From the NCBI RefSeq assembly GCF_014395785.1, contig NZ_CP060713.1:586501-650500 (forward strand): a DNA stretch of 64,000 nt, written 5' to 3'. Both the position numbers and the translations under genes were made by a program. This DNA is from Nocardioides mesophilus (GTDB lineage Bacteria > Actinomycetota > Actinomycetes > Propionibacteriales > Nocardioidaceae). Of this stretch, positions 59,087 through 64,000 are shown in pieces. Positions within the stretch are counted from its first letter, which is position 1; each line of letters opens with the position of its first letter. Under the pieces are notes generated by a model. It ran no database searches. It saw nothing but the letters and a program-made list of their open reading frames with translations, and was not told the origin of the DNA.

Positions 59087-59160
59087 GCCCCCGTAGCTCA
59101 GTTGGATAGAGCGACAGACTTCTAATCTGTGGGCCGTAGGTTCGAGTCCTACCGGGGGCG
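59087..59160 (+). tRNA. tRNA-Arg (anticodon TCT)
   Basis: Acceptor GCCCCCG pairs with CGGGGGC; the D-arm is GCTCAGTTGGATAGAGC; anticodon stem ACAGA/TCTGT encloses loop CTTCTAA (anticodon TCT); T-arm contains TTCGAGT. Discriminator G, CCA not encoded. Gene fragments immediately 3' suggest past integration or rearrangement. Confidence 0.95.
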
Positions 59161-59360
59161 CTTCGCGCGGGGCGCTCGCTCCGCTGCGGTACGTCGTCCC
59201 GACCGTTCGACCGGGGCGACGTCACCACCCTCCGACAGTCCGAGGGCCGCCCTCATCTGTCCGGCCAGCCAGGCGGCGTAGTCGCGCTCGGACCAGCCAC
59301 AGTCCACCACCAGCGTCAGATGGTGGCCGGGGTCGTTCAGCAGCCACAGCGCATCGACTG
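59149..59360 (-). pseudogene. TetR-type regulator C-terminal remnant
   Basis: The minus-strand frame reads AVDALWLLNDPGHHLTLVVD then CGWSERDYAAWLAGQMRAAL. This fits the C-terminal ligand-binding end of TetR regulators, which commonly have a pattern like D-R-G-W-x5-Y-x-x-W-L. Nothing of the HTH remains, and upstream DNA belongs to a cupin gene on the other strand. The frame even runs into the tRNA-Arg 3' end. I read it as a truncated remnant. Confidence 0.5.
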
Positions 59361-59766
59361 CTCGCCTCCGCGGTCCGACACCCGAGGCCGGGTCACCGTG
59401 GTCGAATTCACCAACCCCGCCGGGTTCGCGCCGCCGCTGCACCGGCACCTGGAGGAGGACGAGATGTTCTACGTCCTCGAAGGGCAAGCCACCTTCGTCT
59501 GCGACGGCCAGCTGTTCCACGCCGAGCCCGGCGACTTCGTGCTGCTGCCGGCGGGCCTGCCGCACTCGTTCCGGGTGACCTCCGACGGGCCGCTGCGCAC
59601 GCTGCAGATCACCACACCCTGCGGCTTCGAGGACTTCGCCACCGCGGTCGGCACGCCGGCGGCCGAGCGCCGGCTCCCCGAGCCGGGCCCGGTCGACCCG
59701 GCCGCGCTGGGGCACGCGGCGGCGCTGCACGCAATCGAGCTGCTCGGCCGGCCGCCCACGCTGTGA
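59320..59766 (+). CDS. Cupin-domain protein, probably N-terminally truncated
   Basis: The frame encodes a cupin barrel. Motif 1 is PPLHRHLEEDEMFYVLEG (metal-binding His, His, Glu) and motif 2 is PGDFVLLPAGLPHSF with the fourth ligand histidine. The usual first beta-strands are missing: family similarity begins at about DTRGRVTVVEFTNPAG, while the first ~20 residues from ATG 59320 are unlike cupins and lie opposite a TetR remnant. So the junction is probably a rearrangement. A functional start downstream, such as GTG 59398, would leave an incomplete barrel. Confidence 0.6.
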   Translation: MVAGVVQQPQRIDCSPPRSDTRGRVTVVEFTNPAGFAPPLHRHLEEDEMFYVLEGQATFVCDGQLFHAEPGDFVLLPAGLPHSFRVTSDGPLRTLQITTPCGFEDFATAVGTPAAERRLPEPGPVDPAALGHAAALHAIELLGRPPTL

Positions 59767-59769
59767 GGC

Positions 59770-60792
59770 TCAGCCGCGCGTCGACCAGTCGGCCAGGTAC
59801 GCGTCCATCTCCGCGGCGAGCGCCGCCTTCTCCGGCGCCGGGAGGAAGGATGCGGTCACCGCGTTCTTGGCGATGTCGGTGACGCCGGCCTCGTCGAGCC
59901 CCAGCAGGTCGGCCGCGATCTCGTACTCCCGGTTCAGCGTCGTCCCGAACATCGGCGGGTCGTCGGAGTTGACCGTGACGTGCACCCCGGCGTCGTACAT
60001 CTGCTTGATGGGGTGGTTCTCCAGCACGTCGACAGCCCGGGTCGCGATGTTCGAGGTGGGGCAGACCTCGAGCGGGATCTGGTGCTCCACAAGGTGGGCG
60101 ACCAGCCGCTCGTCCTGCACCGAGGAGGTGCCGTGGCCGATCCGCTCCGCGCCGAGCTGCTCGAGCGCGTCCCACACCGTCTGCGGGCCGGTGGTCTCGC
60201 CCGCGTGCGGCACGCTGTGCAGACCCGCGGCCCGGACCCGGTCGAAGACCTCCTTGAACTGCGGCCGCTCCACGCCGATCTCCGGACCGCCCAGGCCGAA
60301 CCCGATCAGTGAGTCCGGCGCGTGGTCGAGGGCGTACGTCGCCGTTGCCTCGGCTGCCGGGACGCCGAACTCGCCGGGCACGTCGTAGATCCACCGCAGT
60401 CGGATGCCGAGGTCGCGCTCGGCCGCCGTCCGCGCGTCTTCCACGGCCTCCACGAACGCCTCGATCGGCACACCGGCCAGCACCGACGTGTGCGGGGTCA
60501 AGGTGAGCTCGGCATAGCGGATGTTCTGCGCCGCCATGTCCCGGGCCACCTCGTAGGTCAGCAGCTGCACGTCGTCGGGCGTCTTGATCAGGTCCACGAC
60601 GGCGAGGTAGACCTCGATGAAGTGCGCGAAGTCGCGGAACGTGTAGAACTCACGCAGCGCCGCGAGGTCCGAGGGCACCGTGCCGGGGTGGCGTGCGGCC
60701 AGCTCCGAGACGATCCGCGGGGAGGCCGAGCCGACGTGGTGGACATGGATCTCGGCCTTCGGCAGGCCGGCGATGAAATCAGCGTGCGACAT
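59770..60792 (-). CDS. add: Adenosine deaminase
   Basis: Zinc-dependent purine deaminase of 340 residues converting (deoxy)adenosine to inosine, or a related substrate. The first metal motif is LPKAEIHVHHVGSAS, a HxH variant of the usual HLHLEG. The remaining ligands are in SVPHAGETTGPQ, ERIGHGTS and VTVNSDDPPMFGT. ATG at 60792. The variant first motif suggests the adenosine-deaminase-like branch, so strict substrate specificity is uncertain. Upstream is a 263-base gap with a hairpin and a DosR-like box. Confidence 0.9.
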   Translation of the reverse strand: MSHADFIAGLPKAEIHVHHVGSASPRIVSELAARHPGTVPSDLAALREFYTFRDFAHFIEVYLAVVDLIKTPDDVQLLTYEVARDMAAQNIRYAELTLTPHTSVLAGVPIEAFVEAVEDARTAAERDLGIRLRWIYDVPGEFGVPAAEATATYALDHAPDSLIGFGLGGPEIGVERPQFKEVFDRVRAAGLHSVPHAGETTGPQTVWDALEQLGAERIGHGTSSVQDERLVAHLVEHQIPLEVCPTSNIATRAVDVLENHPIKQMYDAGVHVTVNSDDPPMFGTTLNREYEIAADLLGLDEAGVTDIAKNAVTASFLPAPEKAALAAEMDAYLADWSTRG

Positions 60793-60897
60793 GGCGGCAA
60801 GTCTGCCTCGGGCGCGCACTGCGCCGGATCGCGGGGTCCACCCTGTTTCGGAGTTTCGTGACGGGTAACGCTGACGTGGACGCCACAAAGGTCGAGA

Positions 60898-60922
60898 CCC
60901 CGCAAAGTATGAGTTTGCGGGG
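60898..60922. terminator. Hairpin between dsbA-like and add genes
   Basis: CCCCGCAAA (60898-60906) pairs perfectly with TTTGCGGGG (60914-60922) around GTATGAG. It lies in the 263-base gap upstream of add and downstream of the dsbA-like gene, and could terminate the latter. T-runs are short. Confidence 0.55.
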
Positions 60923-60991
60923 CCTCTTCCCGCCTTCGGGTTTCCCCGTCGACGTAGATACATTTCTAGCCCGGGGCGGGACCTGCCACCA

Positions 60992-61004
60992 GGGACTTTG
61001 GTCC
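60992..61004. promoter_or_regulatory. DevR/DosR-box-like site
   Basis: GGGACTTTGGTCC matches the DosR core GGGACTWWAGTCC at 12 of 13 positions. It is also within AGGGAC-N8-GTCCCT (60991-61010). It lies 200 bases upstream of the add start. No dosR is in the window, so this is only a candidate. Confidence 0.3.
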
Positions 61005-61055
61005 GTCCCTGCGCGGCCACAGCCAGTGAGCAAGTGGCCCCGGTGGGGGCCGAAG

Positions 61056-61838
61056 TCAGGACCGGAGGCCCGCCTGGATCGCGGCGTCCATCTTGGTGAC
61101 CAGCTCGTCGATCGTCTGGTAGTCGATCGTGGTGCCGTCCACCCTCACCGTGGGGGTCGCGGAGACGCCGTCCTTGGTGGACTGGTCGGTGGCGTTCTTC
61201 ACCCACTGCTCGAACTTCAGGTCCCGGATCGGGCCGGCGACGGCCGACTCCTTCGCGCCGGCCTGGACCGCGAGCGCGATCAGCTCATCGTCGCTGAGGC
61301 CCTTGGTGTTCTCCTGCGGCTGCTGCTCGTAGAGCAGGTCGTGGAACTTCGAGGCGACCTCCGGACCCGCCGTGTCGAGCACCGCACCCAGCGCGTTCAT
61401 GGAGCGGGTGGAGTAGTCGCTGCCGTCGGAGGCACGGTCGAGGAACGAGAGGACCCGGTACTGCACCTGGACGTCCCCGTCGGCGGCGTACTGGTGCAGC
61501 GTGTCGCGCGAGGCCTTCTCGAACTCCCCGCAGTAGGGGCACATGAAGTCCTCGTAGACGGTGACCGTCACCGGCGCCGAGGACTTCCCCAGCGGCAACG
61601 CATAGCTGTCGACCGCGCCCGCGGGAGGAGTGGTGGCCTGACCGGTGGTGTCCCGGCTGGACTGCACGGCGTAGCCGATGCCGAGCAGCAACGTCAGCAC
61701 GACGGCGACGACCGCGGTGACGACGTAGGTCCGGCGGCGGCGCTCCCGGCGCTGCTGCTCGAGCAGCACCGCCTTGGCCTGCTCGGACGCCGCCAGTCGC
61801 TCGGCGTTGCGGGCTGCCTTGGACTTGCGTTGTGCCAT
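61056..61838 (-). CDS. DsbA-like membrane-anchored thioredoxin-fold protein
   Basis: A 260-residue protein. A basic cytoplasmic N-terminus (MAQRKSKAARNAERLAASEQ) leads to one membrane helix (about 38-58, YVVTAVVAVVLTLLLGIGY) and an extracytoplasmic DsbA-type domain with active site VYEDFMCPYCGEFEK. The cis-proline region is GVSATPTVRVDG. It would form or reshuffle disulfides in secreted proteins. ATG at 61838 follows AGAAGG. The upstream MauE-like gene is in the same frame with no stop as read, giving an apparent 425-residue fusion; see findings. Confidence 0.9.
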   Translation of the reverse strand: MAQRKSKAARNAERLAASEQAKAVLLEQQRRERRRRTYVVTAVVAVVLTLLLGIGYAVQSSRDTTGQATTPPAGAVDSYALPLGKSSAPVTVTVYEDFMCPYCGEFEKASRDTLHQYAADGDVQVQYRVLSFLDRASDGSDYSTRSMNALGAVLDTAGPEVASKFHDLLYEQQPQENTKGLSDDELIALAVQAGAKESAVAGPIRDLKFEQWVKNATDQSTKDGVSATPTVRVDGTTIDYQTIDELVTKMDAAIQAGLRS

Positions 61839-61860
61839 TGCTGCGTTCTGCCTTCTCGTG

Positions 61861-62333
61861 TCAGCCGATCTCGCCGGGCTCGATCGGGGGAACAGCGCGT
61901 TGTCCAGCGCCAGCGGACTTCTCGGACGGTAGACCAACCACGCAGAAAGGATGAAGAGCCCAAAGTCCCGTGCCAGCTCCCAGGGGTACTTGGCCTGCGC
62001 GTTCTCGGCGGGACCACCGCCACCCCCGAAGCAGCCGCACTCGATCGACATCCCGCGGGCCCAGGCGGCGGAGATGCCGACGATGAACCCCAGCAGCAGT
62101 ACGGCGGACAGCACGGCGTTCGCGCGGACGAGCAGCCCCAGCAGCAGGCAGACCCCGACGAGGATCTCGAGCACCGGGAGCGCGTGCCCCACCAGCGGCA
62201 CCACCGTCTCCGGCAGCAGCCGGTAGGCACGCACCGCGCGGACGTTCTCGGCCGGGTCAGGGATCTTCAGCAGCCCGGCCACCAGCCACACGCCGCCGAC
62301 CACCAGGCGCGCCCCGACGCCGATCCACCGCAT
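61861..62333 (-). CDS. MauE/DoxX-like redox membrane protein (frameshift at its end)
   Basis: A roughly 157-residue four-helix membrane protein of the MauE/DoxX type. Helices include [38 protein letters not shown] and [17 protein letters not shown]. The redox cysteines are in [12 protein letters not shown], the MauE-type CxC motif. ATG at 62333. As read, the frame continues into the dsbA-like gene. Adding one C to the C5 run at 61886-61890 instead gives a natural end PPIEPGEIG and stop at 61861. The protein probably feeds electrons to the dsbA-like partner. Confidence 0.8.
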
Positions 62334-62415
62334 GACCCGCACCCTACGGACGGCCGCTGAGAGAAGCCTGAAGGACCGCTTCGACGGCGTGCCGGGGTCG
62401 AGTAGGGTCGCTGAC

Positions 62416-63078
62416 GTGAACGGGAATGACCGACTGGTCTGGATCGACTGTGAGATGACGGGCCTCGACCTCGGCGCGGACGCGCTGATCGAGGTGGCCG
62501 CGCTGGTGACCGACTTCGAGCTCAACGTCCTCGGCGACGGGATCGACGTCGTGATCAAGCCTCCCCAGGAGGCGCTGGACCAGATGGACGACTTCGTGCG
62601 CAACATGCACACGGTCTCGGGCCTGCTGGAGGAGCTGCCGCACGGCGTGGCCCTCCCCGAGGCGGAGAAGCTGGTGCTGGACTACATCCGTCAGCACTGT
62701 CCCGACGGCAGCCGACCGCCGCTGGCCGGCAACACCGTCGCCACGGACCGCGCGTTCCTGGCCCGCGACATGGGCGAGCTCGAGGCGTTCCTCCATTACC
62801 GGATCGTCGACGTGTCCTCGATCAAGGAGCTGGCCCGGCGTTGGTTCCCGCGCGCCTACTTCAACGCGCCGGCCAAGACCGGCAACCACCGTGCCCTCGC
62901 CGACATCCAGGAGAGCATCGAGGAGCTGCGCTACTACCGCTCCGCGGTCTTCGTTCCCTCGCCGGGCCCCGACTCCACCGCGGCCAAGGCGATCGCCGAG
63001 CAGCACGGTGGTTCGCTCACCGGCGCCGGCACCCCCTCCTCCCCCGGTCAGGGCACCCCCGAGGAGCCGGTACACTAG
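62416..63078 (+). CDS. orn: Oligoribonuclease
   Basis: Orn is the 3'-5' exonuclease of the DEDDh class that degrades two- to five-base RNA fragments, including pGpG. The 220-residue product has Exo[15 protein letters not shown] (D, E), Exo[15 protein letters not shown], and ExoIII with histidine in [19 protein letters not shown] at 62416 gives [14 protein letters not shown] non-conserved Ser/Pro-rich tail of 30 residues follows the domain. It precedes tRNA-His, which starts 80 bases later. Confidence 0.95.
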   Translation: MNGNDRLVWIDCEMTGLDLGADALIEVAALVTDFELNVLGDGIDVVIKPPQEALDQMDDFVRNMHTVSGLLEELPHGVALPEAEKLVLDYIRQHCPDGSRPPLAGNTVATDRAFLARDMGELEAFLHYRIVDVSSIKELARRWFPRAYFNAPAKTGNHRALADIQESIEELRYYRSAVFVPSPGPDSTAAKAIAEQHGGSLTGAGTPSSPGQGTPEEPVH

Positions 63079-63158
63079 TCGCTGCCTCGGCTTCTCCGGC
63101 ATCGGAGGGGCCGTCGTGACTGTGGGGCCGCTCCTCGGGCCCCGCGGTGCAGCACATG

Positions 63159-63234
63159 GTGGGCGTAGCTCAGTTGGTAGAGCGCCGCGTTGTGGTCGCG
63201 GATGTCGCGGGTTCAAGTCCCGTCGTTCACCCCA
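63159..63234 (+). tRNA. tRNA-His (anticodon GTG), CCA encoded
   Basis: Acceptor GTGGGCG/CGTTCAC with two G-T pairs, anticodon stem CCGCG/CGCGG around TTGTGGT (anticodon GTG), and T-arm TTCAAGT. The base before position 1 is G, the expected G-1 of tRNA-His, facing discriminator C. CCA is encoded. Confidence 0.95.
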
Positions 63235-63352
63235 GGTGATGTCTTCGGACATCGGCGTAGCCCGGACCCGTCATGGGTCCGGGCTTTCGCGCTTCCTGAG
63301 GCGTCCCGGTCCCGCCCAGGCCAGCTTTTCCGGTTGCCTAGACTCCTTGACG

Positions 63353-63814
63353 ATGACGTCACCGACGCGACAGAGGCGCCGACCCCCGAACGGGGTCGGC
63401 CTGCTGCTGTTGTTCGTCGTTCTCGGCGGCGTCTTCGGGATGCACGCCCTCGGGACGCACGGGGTCGCCGGCAGCCACAGCGGCGGCATGACCCACGTCG
63501 CCTCGACGTCCGCATCGACGATGGGCGAAGGCTCCCCCATGATGCGCCACGCCGATCTCGTTCGGCCCTCCACGGATCGCACGGCGTTCTCGGCCTCGCC
63601 CTCCGCGGGGCAACCGGCCGGAGACTCCTCCACCGTGATGTTGATGTGTGTCGCGGTGCTGGTCGCCTCGGTCCTGCTGCTGGTACGACGAGCCCGGAGA
63701 GTCGGCCTCGTCGGTCTGCTGCCCAGGGGCCCCACCGCCGGGCCACGGTCGAGCACCCGCGGCCGTGACCGGGACCCACCCTCGTTGGCCCTCCTGTCCG
63801 TCCGACGCTGCTGA
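63353..63814 (+). CDS. DUF6153-like membrane protein
   Basis: A 153-residue protein with two membrane helices: NGVGLLLLFVVLGGVFGMH near residue 15-33 and TVMLMCVAVLVASVLLLVRR around 95-113. The His/Met-rich loop between (MHALGTHGVAGSHSGGMTHV, later MMRHAD) resembles DUF6153 proteins, which are often paired with a copper-related DUF305 lipoprotein gene. The following gene begins as a lipoprotein. ATG at 63353. Function inferred from context. Confidence 0.7.
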   Translation: MTSPTRQRRRPPNGVGLLLLFVVLGGVFGMHALGTHGVAGSHSGGMTHVASTSASTMGEGSPMMRHADLVRPSTDRTAFSASPSAGQPAGDSSTVMLMCVAVLVASVLLLVRRARRVGLVGLLPRGPTAGPRSSTRGRDRDPPSLALLSVRRC

Positions 63815-63890
63815 GGAGGCAACCCGGGACCACGCCCTGCCGTCGTCCCGGCCCCTCACCACGCCCGCGACCCACCAGGAGACCCACCCC

Positions 63891-64000
63891 ATGAAGAAGA
63901 CACTCGCCCTCACCGCTGCCCTGCTGGCGGCCACACTCACGCTTTCCGCCTGCGGCAACAGCGACACCGGCGACACCAGCAACGGCTCCGACCAGTTCAA
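63891..64000 (+). CDS. Lipoprotein, 5' end only (possibly DUF305)
   Basis: The window ends inside this gene. ATG at 63891 follows CAGGAGA. The product begins MKKTLALTAALLAATLTLSA then CGNSD, a clear lipoprotein signal with lipobox LSAC. A Gly/Asp/Ser-rich linker follows. Position after a DUF6153-type gene suggests a DUF305 copper-associated lipoprotein, but the diagnostic region is not in view. Confidence 0.7.
   Translation, partial: MKKTLALTAALLAATLTLSACGNSDTGDTSNGSDQF

Overview
The window is high-GC bacterial chromosome with actinobacterial gene content, most like a Nocardioides-type member of the Propionibacteriales. Supporting signs are many GTG starts, the clpP1-clpP2-clpX-tig cluster with a ClgR-type box, an Rv2466c-like thiol enzyme, a group II truncated globin, an actinobacterial-type ValS and a tandem of DynA/DynB-like GTPases. 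Genus is inferred from family resemblance only.

Region 1 (1-16.2 kb) is mostly core. It holds mreB-mreC, a NimA-like flavoprotein, a regulatory group (STAS protein, GAF-PP2C phosphatase, B12-binding protein), folC-DUF4233-ndk, valS, an M3 peptidase and clpP1-clpP2-clpX. Region 2 (16.2-24.3 kb) has a NUDIX enzyme, trigger factor, two tRNAs, a membrane PP2C phosphatase, rpiB-nei, an esterase and metG. Region 3 (24.3-36.1 kb) has a mycothiol-type thiol enzyme and pepN (both with apparent -1 frameshifts), an MscS channel, OsmC, a globin, two thioesterases, a thiolase, a divergent yceI/marR pair and ettA. Region 4 (36.1-43 kb) is ssb, two dynamin-like GTPases and a PrsW-like protein, the last three joined by 4-bp overlaps, then pepP.

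Region 5 (43-59.4 kb) is accessory. It carries a sigma factor interrupted by TGA with its membrane partner, a UvrA paralogue behind a long hairpin, an APC transporter with a DUF4118 protein, a secreted collagen-like protein, a frameshifted IS481, an IS256 with intact 8-bp target duplications, an IS110 remnant, a dehydrogenase and a hydrolase, and it ends at tRNA-Arg with gene fragments beside it. Region 6 (59.4-64 kb) returns to core genes: add, dsbA-like and MauE-like genes, orn, tRNA-His, and a DUF6153 gene followed by a truncated lipoprotein gene.

The most interesting candidate system lies at 2.7-5.6 kb. A B12-binding protein with the W-x9-EH signature of CarH/LitR photoreceptors, but without a DNA-binding domain, follows a PP2C phosphatase that is divergent from a STAS antagonist. 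This could be a light- or cobalamin-gated partner switch. A general caution: at least six genes show single-base losses in short runs, so either the sequence has residual indel errors or several genes are truly broken.
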